21,733 nt of DNA from JAPUDS01 sp039812985 (GCA_039812985.1 JBDHUL010000009.1:1-21733), one strand, 5' to 3'. Shown: positions 7,315 to 16,681, counted from the stretch's first letter. The notes: a model not told the origin generated them from the letters alone. Numbers and translations: made by a program.

Positions 7315-8639
7315 GCGGCCAGCCGTCCAACCAGCAGCCACGTATCGGTGGCTATTTTGAACAGCTCTGCCGCACCGTACTGAGCCGCTATTTTAAGGCC
7401 CGGGTCACCGAACACGGCCACACCGCCCGCTGCCACGACCGTCACCTGGCCAGCACCCATCTGCGCAAATTTAATGCGAGTACCCACCGGAAAAGCCGCC
7501 GCCGCATTGGTCGGCACCGTCACTGATATGGCCGCGTTGTTTGTTAACGTCACGAGCTTGTCGCTATCGCTCAGAACAAATGTGTAGGTCGTAGCAGTTT
7601 GGGCATTCATGGAAACCACTCTGTCAGATTTGGCATCAAGCGCGGTTTGCTGAGCAGTGCTAACAGGTTTGTTTGCATCGCTCGTATTATCAACGTTTGC
7701 AAGACCAACAGCCGTTTTGTCAATTGTCGGCTTATTGAGTATCTGGGCCACCCCGCTGCTGGCGTTCCAGTCAGAACTGACTTGAGCGGCAGGGATGGTG
7801 GGCTTGTTGAGGATTTGAGCGACACCGGAAACCGCGTTCCAGTCACTCTGGACTTGGGCAGCAGGGATGGTGGGTTGGTTTGAAAGGTCAGTGTAGGATC
7901 CACTGGTTGCAACAGTTGCCAGGGTTGGTTTGCCGGTGAGGTCGGCGTAGGCGCCTGAGGTGGCGACGGCGGAAAGGGACGGTTTGTTCTTGATGTAGTC
8001 GCTACTGGCAGTGGCAGATTGGTTCCAGTCTGATTGTAGCTGAGCGGCAGGGATGGTGGGCTTGTTGAGGATTTGAGCGACACCGGAAACAGCGTTCCAG
8101 TCGGCGTTTACTTGAGAAACGGCCGCGGGCAACTGGGTAGCTGGAACTTTTCCAGTACCATCGAGCGATGCAACACCGCTAGCGGCACCTTTTTGCGATG
8201 TCGGAACATACCCAGAAAGCGCCGACGTATCGGCCTTGGCGGATAGAGCGGTATCGATCTGTGTTTTCGTATAGACATTTGCACTGTCGGCCTTGTTCGC
8301 AAGCGCCGGTACCGTCGGAGACACTGCTGTACCACCGAGGTCACCCGTCAGCTGCACAACACCTTTTTGGGTTGCCGAAGCATCAGGAATCGGACCACCG
8401 CCGGCAACGGTTGCCCATGCCATGCCTCCAGAAGCAGAGCTATTTTTCGTCAGTACTTGCCCATCTGTTCCCCCACCCGCTCCTAAGACAGCATTCGTCA
8501 CAGCACCTGGCGCAAGCTTTGCGGTACCTACAACACCGTCCTTTAGCGTGCCGTCAGCATTGTGCGCCTGTCCTAGAAAATCGTTGAGTATCTGCCCCCA
8601 ACTCCCCTCGTCTCCACCCGGTTGTGGCAATCGTGACAT
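7311..8639 (-). CDS. Phage-tail-fibre-like protein D
   Basis: 442 residues. The N-terminal leader RLPQPG, WGQILNDFL, QAHNADGTLKD (residues 1-33) is shared with two other proteins here, then TDGQVLTKNS and a GDLGGTAVSPTVPALA motif. Residues about 170-310 are tail-fibre repeats: ADWNAVSGVAQILNKPTI, a variant SDWNQSATASSDYIKNKP, LTGKPTL and LSNQPTI, then VGLANVDNTSDANKPVSTAQ. Such repeats are common in phage tail fibres and related trimeric fibrous proteins. The C-terminal domain (about 335-442, including PVGTRIKFAQMGAGQVTVVA) resembles a fibre tip or trimerisation domain. No signal peptide, membrane segment or catalytic motif. ATG 8639 has G-rich GAGAGGGG (8657-8650) 10 nt upstream. The stop overlaps the next gene's start. 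It follows the stand-alone beta-helix gene C by 166 bp. Confidence 0.85.
   Translation of the reverse strand: MSRLPQPGGDEGSWGQILNDFLGQAHNADGTLKDGVVGTAKLAPGAVTNAVLGAGGGTDGQVLTKNSSASGGMAWATVAGGGPIPDASATQKGVVQLTGDLGGTAVSPTVPALANKADSANVYTKTQIDTALSAKADTSALSGYVPTSQKGAASGVASLDGTGKVPATQLPAAVSQVNADWNAVSGVAQILNKPTIPAAQLQSDWNQSATASSDYIKNKPSLSAVATSGAYADLTGKPTLATVATSGSYTDLSNQPTIPAAQVQSDWNAVSGVAQILNKPTIPAAQVSSDWNASSGVAQILNKPTIDKTAVGLANVDNTSDANKPVSTAQQTALDAKSDRVVSMNAQTATTYTFVLSDSDKLVTLTNNAAISVTVPTNAAAAFPVGTRIKFAQMGAGQVTVVAAGGVAVFGDPGLKIAAQYGAAELFKIATDTWLLVGRLAA
7722..7970. repeat. 249-bp direct repeat, copy 1 (fibre gene D)
   Basis: Read base by base, identical to 18541-18789 and in the same orientation and reading frame. 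It encodes the AVATSGAYADLTGKPTL to ILNKPTI shaft repeats. Sequence on both sides differs immediately. Confidence 0.93.
8041..8102. repeat. 62-bp internal repeat in fibre gene D
   Basis: Matches 7783-7844 with a single difference (8091 a versus 7833 c). It encodes the NAVSGVAQILNKPTIPAAQ shaft unit, so the shaft has grown by internal duplication. Confidence 0.88.
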
Positions 8640-8805
8640 ACAGCTTCAACCCCTCTCTTCTGCGTATTTTAAAACCACTACGTTCGCGTCTTTACGCTAC
8701 TGTAGTCATCTTACTACAAGCACAAACAATTCTCAACTAGTCTAAAAACTCTAGCCCAGACAACAGGTGCCACGCCGTTCCGGTTCGCCCCAGGTCATAT
8801 TCCCT
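8640..8805. other. Intergenic gap between beta-helix gene C and fibre gene D
   Basis: 166 bp with no ORF, tRNA or convincing terminator. It holds only the candidate promoter and ribosome site of gene D at its left end. Confidence 0.6.
8666..8671 (-). promoter_or_regulatory. Possible -10 box of fibre gene D
   Basis: TAAAAT (8671-8666) on the minus strand predicts a start near 8659 and a leader of about 20 nt carrying the G-rich ribosome site. The -35 region is weak. Confidence 0.4.
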
Positions 8806-9960
8806 TTAGAACGCTATCGTGCCAGCGCGAGGGCCATTGCCAGCCGGGTACTGGCGCGAACTGAGTGGTGTGCCGGTGCCGTTGCCACCGCTTCCATAGT
8901 CATCGGCCCAGGTGTTGTTTGACTTGACATTGCCATTGCTCCCCCAGGGTACTGGATGAGGCCCGGCTTGTTCGACCCCTGAAACACCGCCATTGGTAAA
9001 CCACTGGGTGGTGACTTTGTTGCCAGCGATAGTGATATTGGTGCTGCCAGTCACCTCACCCATATCGAGAATGACGTAATTAAACCCAGACAAATAGTTA
9101 TCGTTGATCTGACAGTCATGATAGGCCGAACCATTGGTATTTTCGAGTGCAATTGACGAACCGTTGACAAACACGTGCCCCCCTTCGTCTGGGCTCGCCG
9201 GAGCAATTTTGTTGCGCAAAATCCGGTATCCCGTCCCGCCGCCTTCGCAGCCGATACTCGCCATATGGAGCGGTGAACCAGCCTGACCGGGCGGCCCTGC
9301 CTCGCCGCCGTAGTAAATGAGTTTTTCAACAAGGTTTTCGACGAAGTGACAGTTTGGCACATTGGGCTGGAAGGTGACATACTGGTAGCTACAGTAGTTG
9401 CGAAGCATGACATGATCGGTGCCACCAATTGATTTCCAGAACGATCCTTGCCAATTGGCGTCGTTTGATGAGGTCGATCCCATGTCACAAAAGAACAGAC
9501 GGTTAGTATAACTCGAAGTATAATCATTGAACTGCGATGACTGGCCGATGGCATCGTTACGAAACCGGCAGCCGCGAAACAAATATGAACCGCCCTGGCC
9601 TTGCGCCGAAAAGTCACTGCCCGATAGATTACGAAATTGGCAGACAATCGTCCCGGCTGGCACAAAGTATCCGTCTATCGTCAGTCCGCCAGCCGGTACC
9701 ACACCGCCTTTATTCGCAGGATTGTTGTTATAGACATAGGTGCCAGTCGGAGCATATTCGCTTGGAGTATCCATAAGCCAGTAGCCCCGCCCAGGCACCG
9801 CTACCGTGCCAAGCGACTCCGAGCCTTTGGCAACACCCTGCAAAGCCCAGGGGCCAACATCGCTAACCACCAGCTGCTCACCGTGCGTGATAGTACGAAG
9901 GCCGCCACCGACAAACGGCGTTTTCTTTCCTCGACGAGCTCGGGTTGTAAATCTGCTCAT
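8806..9960 (-). CDS. Stand-alone right-handed beta-helix protein C
   Basis: 384 residues from ATG 9960 (MSRFTTRARRGKK). The first 20 residues are basic, then GGG and LRTITHGEQL, SDVGPWALQGVAKG and ESL, a block almost identical in the beta-helix protein at 16682-17815. The motif PAGGLTIDGYFVPAGTIVCQF introduces a parallel beta-helix (about 100-330) with coils such as YLFRGCRFRN, HVMLRNYCSY and YRILRNKIAP, ending in GNVKSNNTWADDYGSGG. The fold is that of pectate-lyase-like and tail-spike proteins, which bind or cleave polysaccharide; no catalytic set can be named. There is no hydrophobic signal peptide; an upstream in-frame extension to 10020 also lacks one and overlaps the promoter. Leaderless expression is predicted. 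It is divergent from the 10111 gene. Confidence 0.8.
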   Translation of the reverse strand: MSRFTTRARRGKKTPFVGGGLRTITHGEQLVVSDVGPWALQGVAKGSESLGTVAVPGRGYWLMDTPSEYAPTGTYVYNNNPANKGGVVPAGGLTIDGYFVPAGTIVCQFRNLSGSDFSAQGQGGSYLFRGCRFRNDAIGQSSQFNDYTSSYTNRLFFCDMGSTSSNDANWQGSFWKSIGGTDHVMLRNYCSYQYVTFQPNVPNCHFVENLVEKLIYYGGEAGPPGQAGSPLHMASIGCEGGGTGYRILRNKIAPASPDEGGHVFVNGSSIALENTNGSAYHDCQINDNYLSGFNYVILDMGEVTGSTNITIAGNKVTTQWFTNGGVSGVEQAGPHPVPWGSNGNVKSNNTWADDYGSGGNGTGTPLSSRQYPAGNGPRAGTIAF

Positions 9961-9967
9961 GCTTTTA

Positions 9968-9976
9968 ATAGTACCA
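9968..9976 (-). promoter_or_regulatory. Extended -10 promoter of beta-helix gene C
   Basis: TGG followed by TACTAT (9973-9968) on the minus strand; predicted start 9961, one base before ATG 9960. Supports the shorter start and leaderless mRNA. Confidence 0.55.
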
Positions 9977-10099
9977 CGGGAGCAAGTGTGCCGCGCAGAA
10001 AAACAATAGCCACCACTCAATATTTGACATTTTCGTCAGCATTACGGTCATGTATACTATATATAATAATAATAGGACGTTCAATATATTATTGTGCTC

Positions 10100-10108
10100 A
10101 AGGAGGGG
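10100..10108 (+). promoter_or_regulatory. Shine-Dalgarno site of the 10111 gene
   Basis: AAGGAGGGG, the strongest ribosome site in the window, 2-4 nt before ATG 10111. It decides the start: the open frame extends upstream to 9637 but crosses the promoter region. Confidence 0.8.
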
Positions 10109-10110
10109 TT

Positions 10111-13100
10111 ATGCATCGAAAAGGTCTAGTCTATAAATGTATGGTAGCGATATTGGCTGTTCTGGTGGTGCTGCCGGCTCCACTGGCGCACGCTGCCTCA
10201 GTGAACAGCCATACCGTGATACTTGATGCGAACGGCAAGATCATCCCCTGGACTGCAAACCCGGGCGATGGATACCACACCGTCGTTACGTCGGCATGGA
10301 ATTATCTGTTAAACTCCGTCCCCAACGACCCAAGCACCGGCAAACCTGCGTATTACAGCCAGAGCTACCTAAACCCTGATACTCAGACTATGGCGGGCTG
10401 GCCGCACAACCCAGCAGGACTCTACGCCATGCTTACTGAGTCAGCACTGAAATACTACGCCTACTCGGGCGATAGCGCTCCGGTGACACTGGCGCAGAAC
10501 GTCGCAACCTGGCAACTTGACCACGGTATGACTGCCTCCACCGACAACTGGGCGTCGGTGCCCTATGCCAGCGGCGATGCCGGATCACTCACCTACGACG
10601 GCGCGGCATATGGAAACACCTCTGGGGCGGGCGACGGCAAGGGAGTAATCGAACCCGACAAAATAGGGCAAATGGGCTACGCTTGGCTCCAGCTTTACGA
10701 TGTCACTGGTAACACCCGCTACCGCGACGCAGCGATTGCATGCGCCAACGCTCTGGCTTCGCATGTCCGCAGTGGCAACGCGGCCCAATCACCCTGGCCG
10801 TTTCGGGTAATCGCCCAAAGCGGTACCATCAAAGAGCAATACAGCGCCAATGTCATCGACCCAATCCGACTCTTTGACGGCTTGATAGCGCGCAATCTTG
10901 GCTCAGCGTCAAACTATCAAGCTGCTCGTACGACCGCCTGGACATGGCTCATGGCCTACCCGATGCAAAACAACGTCTGGGCAAACTACTTCGAGGATGT
11001 CGGCATTCGATCGGGCACTGACAATATCAACCAGCTCAATGCCATGATGACTGCCCGTTATCTGCTGGAGCACCCTGAGTATGACACGAATTGGGAAACT
11101 CATGTCCGCGGACTGATTGCCTGGGTTGAAACAACCTTTGGCGCAGACTCATACGGCGCGACAACCATCAAGGAACAGAATGCCTTTCCGTATGCAATGG
11201 GCAGCCACACCTCACGCTACGCGAGTGTCAATGCGCTGCTCTACGCAAAAACAGGCGATACCGCCGCCAAAGCCAAAGCCTACTACGCGCTTAACTGGGC
11301 AACTTATATGGCTCGCCCAAATGGCGTGGTTATCGATGGGCCACAGGTCAATAACCAATGGTTTACCGACGGTTACGGTGATTATATCCGACACTTTTTG
11401 ACCGCCATGCAAGCCGTCCCGGAATGGGCGCCCGCTAACCAGACGCACCTGACTGGCAGCACGAGCCTGGTGAGCAACATTACGTATTCTTCATCGGGCA
11501 TCCAATACACGACAACCTCCCCGGCTTCAACCGAAAACGTACGCCTCAACTTCACACCGTCAAGCGTCATAGCCGGTGGCGTCGCCCTCTCGCAGCGAGC
11601 CGATCTGTCGCAGGAAGGCTGGGTCTACAATGTCGCTACCAGTACGCTGAGTATCCGGCATGATGCGGCGACTACCGTACAAGTGATCTCCGGCGCTCCT
11701 AGCAATATACCACCAACCGTAACTCTGACTACGCCAACCAACGGCACAACCGTACAGGCTGGCACGGCCGTCTCACTTGGTGCCACAGCTTCCGACAGCG
11801 ACGGTACCGTCACAAAAGTAGATTACTTCGCTGGTCAGACGCTGCTCGCAAGCTCCTCGACCGCCCCCTATGCCGCCGCATGGACGCCGAGCACGGCTGG
11901 TACATTTGCCGTGACCGCAGTAGCCACTGACAATAGCGGTGCTACGACAACGAGCTCGGCTGCGAGCATTACTGTCACCACACCAACAACCTTGCCAACC
12001 CCTTGGGTCGCTGCCGATGTTGGCTCGACGGGTGTCGCTGGCTCAAGCGGTTTTGCAAGTAACGTCTTTACACTTAAAGGCAGTGGTGTCGACATATGGG
12101 ACAACGCTGACTCATTTCATTTTGTGTATCAACCCATGGAAGGTGACGGCAGTATTGTCGCCCGAGTAGCCTCACAGCAAAATACTGATCCTTGGGCGCT
12201 CGCTGGCATTATGATCCGCGACGACCTAACGCCAGGCAGTAAACATGCCGTTGTCGCTACAACCCCATCGAACGGACTTGCTTTTACCTGGCGATCGGCT
12301 GCAAATGGAGGCAGCAGCTATACCAGCGGCGGCACAGGCGCAGCTCCGTACTGGCTCAAGCTCACTAGGAGCGGTTCGACATTTACTGCTTCACGCTCAA
12401 CCAATGGAACAACCTGGACGCAATTTACCCAGGCAACCATCGCCATGGATTCATCGACCTATGTTGGTCTTGCCGTGACGAGCCACAACAATTCGGTTCT
12501 CGGCACCGCAACCTTCGATAACGTTGCGGTAAACGTATCTGGCGATACGACTGCACCAACCATTACGAACGTCGCAAGCGGCGTTGTCAACCAAAATGGC
12601 GGCACGATCTCCTGGAACACGAATGATCCGGCCGATTCGCAGGTTGAATATGGCATTACAGCCGCGTATGGTCAAATGACCGCTCGTAACACCACGTTCG
12701 AAACAGCCCATGCTATCGTCGTCAGCGGCCTCAATGCCGGCACAACCTACCACTACCGCGTGATTTCCCGCGACGCAGCCGGTAACACAGCGACCTCTGG
12801 AGACTACGTCTTTACAACGCAAACAGTTCCTGATACGACAGCGCCGAGTGTGCCAACGAACCTTACTGCTAGCCCGACATCTACACCATCAGTTTCGTTG
12901 TCATGGGCAGCTAGTACCGATAACGTTGCCGTAACTGGCTACCAAATATGGCGCGACGGGGCCCAGCTCGCGACAACCGCCTCTCTCGCTTACACCGACA
13001 CTGTAGTTGCCGCAAATGAAACGCATAGCTATAGCGTCCGCGCTTATGATGCAGCCGGCAACGTATCGGCCGACTCAACATCGGTGTCTGCAACCCTACC

Positions 13101-13740
13101 GCCAGCCGTTGTTAACCCAATCTCCATTGATACATCGGTCACAACATCACAAACAACCAATGCCACGAGCATCAGCTCACCGTCATTTGCCACCACCGGC
13201 TACAATCAATTGCTCGTCGCATTTATAACATCCGACGGGCCAAACGGGACGCAAAGCTTTAGCGGCGTGACGGGTGGCGGACTAACCTGGACGCTGCGTA
13301 AACGCGTTAACACCCAACGTGGCACCTCTGAAATATGGACCGCAGCTAGCCCGCTGCCACTGACAAATGTTGTCGTGAAAGCAACACGCAGTAGCGGCTC
13401 ATATCAGGGCATGTTGCACGTGGTCGCCTTTAAAAACGCCGCGTTCGGAGCAACTGGCGGCAACAATGCAACCACTGGAGCGGCCAATGCTACTGTCATG
13501 AGTACCGCTGCGAATGCGTGGGTATGGGGTGTTGGCAACGACTGGGACGGTGCCACCGCTCGCACTGTTGGCGCCAACCAAACTAAGGTACAAGAAATGC
13601 TTGCGCCAGCGAGTGACACTTTCTGGGTGCAACGCCAGACGGCCATAACACCTGTAGCCGGCACAACCGTCGCAATCAACACAACAGCACCGACCAACCA
13701 CCGCTGGAACCTCGCACTCCTTGAAATCGTCCCTCAGTAA
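10111..13740 (+). CDS. Secreted multidomain putative glycosidase/lyase (alpha-toroid, Ig, ConA-like, FN3)
   Basis: 1209 residues. The signal peptide (MHRKG, hydrophobic core, likely cleavage after AHA near residue 28) is followed by an all-alpha domain (about 45-440) with repeated helical pairs (PAGLYAMLTESALKYYAYSG, IGQMGYAWLQLYDVTG, DPIRLFDGLIARNLG, RYASVNALLYAKTGD). It looks like an (alpha/alpha)6 toroid as in polysaccharide lyases and six-hairpin glycosidases. A small beta domain (445-530) follows, then a bacterial Ig domain (PPTVTLTTPTNGTTV, 535-625), a DUF1349/ConA-like domain (630-810; GIMIRDDLTPGSKHAV), two fibronectin type III domains (815-905, 910-1000) and a C-terminal beta-sandwich (1005-1209) like that of two neighbours. 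No anchor or sorting motif is visible, so it is probably released or held by carbohydrate binding. The only plus-strand gene; convergent with the next by 20 bp. Substrate and catalytic residues are not assignable by eye. Confidence 0.85.
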   Translation: MHRKGLVYKCMVAILAVLVVLPAPLAHAASVNSHTVILDANGKIIPWTANPGDGYHTVVTSAWNYLLNSVPNDPSTGKPAYYSQSYLNPDTQTMAGWPHNPAGLYAMLTESALKYYAYSGDSAPVTLAQNVATWQLDHGMTASTDNWASVPYASGDAGSLTYDGAAYGNTSGAGDGKGVIEPDKIGQMGYAWLQLYDVTGNTRYRDAAIACANALASHVRSGNAAQSPWPFRVIAQSGTIKEQYSANVIDPIRLFDGLIARNLGSASNYQAARTTAWTWLMAYPMQNNVWANYFEDVGIRSGTDNINQLNAMMTARYLLEHPEYDTNWETHVRGLIAWVETTFGADSYGATTIKEQNAFPYAMGSHTSRYASVNALLYAKTGDTAAKAKAYYALNWATYMARPNGVVIDGPQVNNQWFTDGYGDYIRHFLTAMQAVPEWAPANQTHLTGSTSLVSNITYSSSGIQYTTTSPASTENVRLNFTPSSVIAGGVALSQRADLSQEGWVYNVATSTLSIRHDAATTVQVISGAPSNIPPTVTLTTPTNGTTVQAGTAVSLGATASDSDGTVTKVDYFAGQTLLASSSTAPYAAAWTPSTAGTFAVTAVATDNSGATTTSSAASITVTTPTTLPTPWVAADVGSTGVAGSSGFASNVFTLKGSGVDIWDNADSFHFVYQPMEGDGSIVARVASQQNTDPWALAGIMIRDDLTPGSKHAVVATTPSNGLAFTWRSAANGGSSYTSGGTGAAPYWLKLTRSGSTFTASRSTNGTTWTQFTQATIAMDSSTYVGLAVTSHNNSVLGTATFDNVAVNVSGDTTAPTITNVASGVVNQNGGTISWNTNDPADSQVEYGITAAYGQMTARNTTFETAHAIVVSGLNAGTTYHYRVISRDAAGNTATSGDYVFTTQTVPDTTAPSVPTNLTASPTSTPSVSLSWAASTDNVAVTGYQIWRDGAQLATTASLAYTDTVVAANETHSYSVRAYDAAGNVSADSTSVSATLPPAVVNPISIDTSVTTSQTTNATSISSPSFATTGYNQLLVAFITSDGPNGTQSFSGVTGGGLTWTLRKRVNTQRGTSEIWTAASPLPLTNVVVKATRSSGSYQGMLHVVAFKNAAFGATGGNNATTGAANATVMSTAANAWVWGVGNDWDGATARTVGANQTKVQEMLAPASDTFWVQRQTAITPVAGTTVAINTTAPTNHRWNLALLEIVPQ

Positions 13741-13754
13741 TCGTCAACGCACCC

Positions 13755-13764
13755 CTAGTACTAG
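13755..13764. repeat. Palindrome in the convergent gap
   Basis: CTAGTACTAG, a perfect 10-bp palindrome, overlaps the TAG stop (13763-13761) of the tail-spike-like gene in the 20-bp gap between convergent genes. No T-run; too weak to call a terminator. Confidence 0.4.
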
Positions 13765-16550
13765 TTGAATCGCGCCTGAATAACTGGCGTAGCGCCCTGG
13801 GCATTGGTTGATGAGGAAAATACCGCCGGCAACGCTCCGCTTACCGAGCTTTGGACATAATGAGCGCGACCCGCAACATTTCCTGCCCCCTGATAGCCAA
13901 CGATCTGCGACACAGTACCGGTATAGGCCGTTACTGAAGGAGTCCCGCCTTGGGCGGTCGCCGTCAACCAGTACAAACCCGGTGCGAGTACCTGCGACAG
14001 CGTACTGGTTGCTCGAAAACCAGTTGCAGTGGCGGCGACCGTTCCCGCATCAATGACTAATGCCCCTGGATAGCTTCCGTACGTATCTTTGGCGTCAGCG
14101 CGCACGCCAAGACGAATCGTCGAACCAGCCATGGCTGTAACAATATTGGCAACTGCAAGTCCGGTTAGCGTGCACCAACGACCAACAAAAAATGGTATGG
14201 CGCATTCCTGATTTTGAACAAGCGTAGCAGTGGACCCAATATACCCATCCGGCGCATACCAAAGGTTGGGCCTCGGTCCGCGAAGTGCTCGTTCAATACC
14301 GGGCTCGAGAATAGCAGCGGTGTACTGCGGTAACGAGTTACTATAGACCTTCACCCAGTCTACGAGACACGTACTGCCACTTGCAGGCACTGTCACGGCG
14401 CGAGACATCGAGAGCCATTGATCACTAAAGCGGTTGTCGTGTACACGGACATCCGCACCAAGCAGCCCAGTTGCAGTAAGGTTAATACCGGCAACGTTGT
14501 TCGCATTGCGCAGACCCCCGATACTATTGTCACAAATATCAATATGGTCCGAAGCTGCTGAGGCATCCGGGCTACCAAGACGAATAGCCGAGTAGAGCGG
14601 AGCACTAATCCGGTTACGGGTCAAACGAATATCGAAAAGATTCTGTGCCTGTCCAGATGGGTTGTTTGCTACTGGTGTCCCTGGGTTCACAAAGATACCA
14701 TTGAACAACGCATTGTTTGGGTCACCAGGTGCGCCAATCTGCCCCGAGCAATCAATTGTATTCTCCTCGATCACGAGATTGCGAGCGTACCCGCCCCCAG
14801 CGTACACGCCCTGTGCCGTAAACCCACGAAACGTGTTACGAGCAATGCGTACGTCAACCAATCCGGCCGTGCTAAAAAACCCGTGGGCACCGGCGCTCGC
14901 GCCCGTTATGTCAACTTCGTTATCAAGTACTTCTAGCTGAATCCCGCCCGCACCCGCGCCGCGCGTGGCCGCCTCGTCTCCCACCCGGATACCATGCTGA
15001 TACGACTGTGCTGAGGTATTTGTTACCCCAATGACTTTGTTCCGCACTATTTTCGTTCGTCTCCCTCGACTCACAATTCCCCCGCCGCAGTTGAGAGCCG
15101 TACAGTTCTGGATGAGTACTATGTCGGTTGTGTGCGTTGAGATACCAGCCGAAATATCACCAATCGCCGTACAGCTGTCATATGTCACATTTCTTGAAGG
15201 GGTATGCACCGTTGGTCCAGCATCAAAGCTATGACGGTTGCGTACACCAACACAGTCGCGCAGGACGGCTCCATCGCAACTTGTCACCTGGTATCCGTAT
15301 CCTAAACCATCCCGGCAACAGTCGGTCGAGCGACACCGCTCAACAGTGGCATTGTATCCCGATATGACCGCAAGCCCAATCGTCTCAGTTGCAACAAAAT
15401 TGCAGTGGCGCACTGTCGCCCCATCGAAGTTCTGCACACGCAGACCTGTATTTATCCCGCCCGCTCCTCGGCCCTTAACCGTCAGGTTTTCAAGCACAAG
15501 TCCTGTAACCGGCATGACACGCGTCACATATACCGTATAGCCTGAGGTACTATAGGAATCATACATAGCATTGGCAAACGATACGGTCGTCCCATTGATA
15601 GCTGAAATCCGAGCCAGCTCTCCCTTGATACCACTTGCCGGAGCCCGGTCCGGGTCAAACACCTCACCGCTCGAAAAAATTTCAACAATATCACCAACTC
15701 TCAAGTTACTACTTGATGCCACGGTCATGGCGGTCGCTCCTTTTGCGATTGATGCAGTTACCGTCGTAACCTGTGCCAGAGAGCCTCCGCCAATCGCGCA
15801 GCAGAGCCCTGTTACGGCAGTGAAATCGAACGTCGCACCGTTGCCATCGATTGTTACACACGACTTACCCTCTAGTGAAGGAAATACCACTCCTGTGCTA
15901 AATGTATATGTTCGACGTTCTTCAAATACGAGCCTGTCACCACTCTGAACGGCCTGCATGGCCGCCTGAATCGTCTGAACGTCGTTATTGTTCGCTCCCC
16001 GGAAATCCTCAACATAGAGCATTCGAGCCTGAGGCAGCGCCACCCAGGTCGCATTTGCCGCATCTGTTGCAGTCAGCACTTGACCCGCTACCGGAGTATT
16101 TGCCACCGCCACTCCATTGACCTTGACGACTTGCGGGTCTGGGTACACCCCAGCAAGATCACCGCCTGCCGGGCCGCTTGGCGGCGCAGGATCGAGGCTC
16201 GCCGTAACCACCGGCGTTGTCGTATTTGCCAGCATGACCTGGTTTCGACCAGGGACGGAAGAAATAGCAATATCCCCTTCCTCGACGGGCGGAGTAATAA
16301 CCGACGGCCCACTCACCGCGTGACTGGCCGCATCTAATACACCATTTATATTCTTCCATGCTAACCCCGTCACCGATGTACTATCTTTCGCCAGCACCTG
16401 GCCATCATGGCCGCCTAACGCCGCAATCTGCGTACTCGTCACAACATCATCCTTCAACGTCCCGTCATCATTATGCGCTTGACGCAAAAAGTCATTGAGT
16501 ATCCGGCCCCAGGTGTTTTCATCCTTTCCTGGATGCGGTAATCGTGTCAT
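13761..16550 (-). CDS. Tail-spike-like protein with pectate-lyase beta-helix
   Basis: 929 residues. N-terminal leader RLPHPG, WGRILNDFL, QAHNDDGTLKD, then HDGQVLAKDS and AGGDLAGVYPDP, both typical of tail fibres. After a linker, residues about 178-740 form a parallel beta-helix of the pectate-lyase-3/tail-spike type: VEDFRGANNNDVQTIQAAMQ (an AAI-helix start), ERRTYTFSTGVVFP, CVTIDGNGATFD and many coils such as ATVRHCNFVA, VLIQNCTALN and LVIEENTIDC. Residues about 320-400 hold an insertion with RVGDIVEIFSSG. The C-terminal domain (about 760-929; LWYAPDGYIG, GLYWLTATAQG, HYVQSS) is a beta-sandwich probably like that of tail-fibre protein A. No signal peptide. Phage tail-spikes of this design bind and cleave surface polysaccharide, so a depolymerase or receptor-binding role is likely. 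AAGGGG (16565-16560) lies 9 nt before ATG 16550. Confidence 0.87.
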   Translation of the reverse strand: MTRLPHPGKDENTWGRILNDFLRQAHNDDGTLKDDVVTSTQIAALGGHDGQVLAKDSTSVTGLAWKNINGVLDAASHAVSGPSVITPPVEEGDIAISSVPGRNQVMLANTTTPVVTASLDPAPPSGPAGGDLAGVYPDPQVVKVNGVAVANTPVAGQVLTATDAANATWVALPQARMLYVEDFRGANNNDVQTIQAAMQAVQSGDRLVFEERRTYTFSTGVVFPSLEGKSCVTIDGNGATFDFTAVTGLCCAIGGGSLAQVTTVTASIAKGATAMTVASSSNLRVGDIVEIFSSGEVFDPDRAPASGIKGELARISAINGTTVSFANAMYDSYSTSGYTVYVTRVMPVTGLVLENLTVKGRGAGGINTGLRVQNFDGATVRHCNFVATETIGLAVISGYNATVERCRSTDCCRDGLGYGYQVTSCDGAVLRDCVGVRNRHSFDAGPTVHTPSRNVTYDSCTAIGDISAGISTHTTDIVLIQNCTALNCGGGIVSRGRRTKIVRNKVIGVTNTSAQSYQHGIRVGDEAATRGAGAGGIQLEVLDNEVDITGASAGAHGFFSTAGLVDVRIARNTFRGFTAQGVYAGGGYARNLVIEENTIDCSGQIGAPGDPNNALFNGIFVNPGTPVANNPSGQAQNLFDIRLTRNRISAPLYSAIRLGSPDASAASDHIDICDNSIGGLRNANNVAGINLTATGLLGADVRVHDNRFSDQWLSMSRAVTVPASGSTCLVDWVKVYSNSLPQYTAAILEPGIERALRGPRPNLWYAPDGYIGSTATLVQNQECAIPFFVGRWCTLTGLAVANIVTAMAGSTIRLGVRADAKDTYGSYPGALVIDAGTVAATATGFRATSTLSQVLAPGLYWLTATAQGGTPSVTAYTGTVSQIVGYQGAGNVAGRAHYVQSSVSGALPAVFSSSTNAQGATPVIQARFN

Positions 16551-16581
16551 ATTTTTATACCCCTTATGCTCTACTAGACAG

Positions 16582-16590
16582 ATTATACCA
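16582..16590 (-). promoter_or_regulatory. Extended -10 promoter of the tail-spike-like gene
   Basis: TGG plus consensus TATAAT (16587-16582) on the minus strand; predicted start about 16575 and a 25-nt leader with ribosome site AAGGGG (16565-16560). A 7-bp inverted repeat (GTCGTCA, 6-nt loop, TGACGGC, near 16622-16641) lies upstream without a T-run. Confidence 0.7.
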
Positions 16591-16681
16591 CGGACACAAC
16601 CCCTACGTAGTGACTATCTCCACGCCGTCATACGCCTGACGACAATGCCATTTTCCGCAAAAGGGTATACGAAGCTATGCT

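Larger units (their letters stand above)
9961..10110. promoter_or_regulatory. Divergent promoter region between beta-helix gene C and the 10111 gene
   Basis: 150 bp. The plus-strand half is AT-rich: TTGACA at 10024-10029, TATACT at 10053-10058, TATAAT at 10062-10067, and an inverted repeat CAATA, TAT, TATTG at 10082-10094. The TTGACA to TATACT distance is 23 bp, too long for a standard promoter, so the exact start cannot be fixed. The inverted repeat just before the ribosome site could be an operator. Confidence 0.5.

Noticed and set aside
7722..8102. CRISPR array or tandem satellite
   Set aside because: The repeated units are in-frame protein shaft repeats in a coding gene, with no short spacers between uniform repeats.
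8740..8805. Intrinsic terminator after beta-helix gene C
   Set aside because: Only 3-5 bp stems are visible and no stem is followed by a T-run on the minus strand.
10024..10058. Standard sigma-70 promoter TTGACA/TATACT before the 10111 gene
   Set aside because: The 23-bp spacing is too long; kept only as part of a promoter region of unknown start.
9637..10110. N-terminal extension of the 10111 gene in the same frame
   Set aside because: It would bury the signal peptide 158 residues inside the protein, cross the promoter region and overlap gene C. The AAGGAGGGG site and signal sequence fix the start at 10111.
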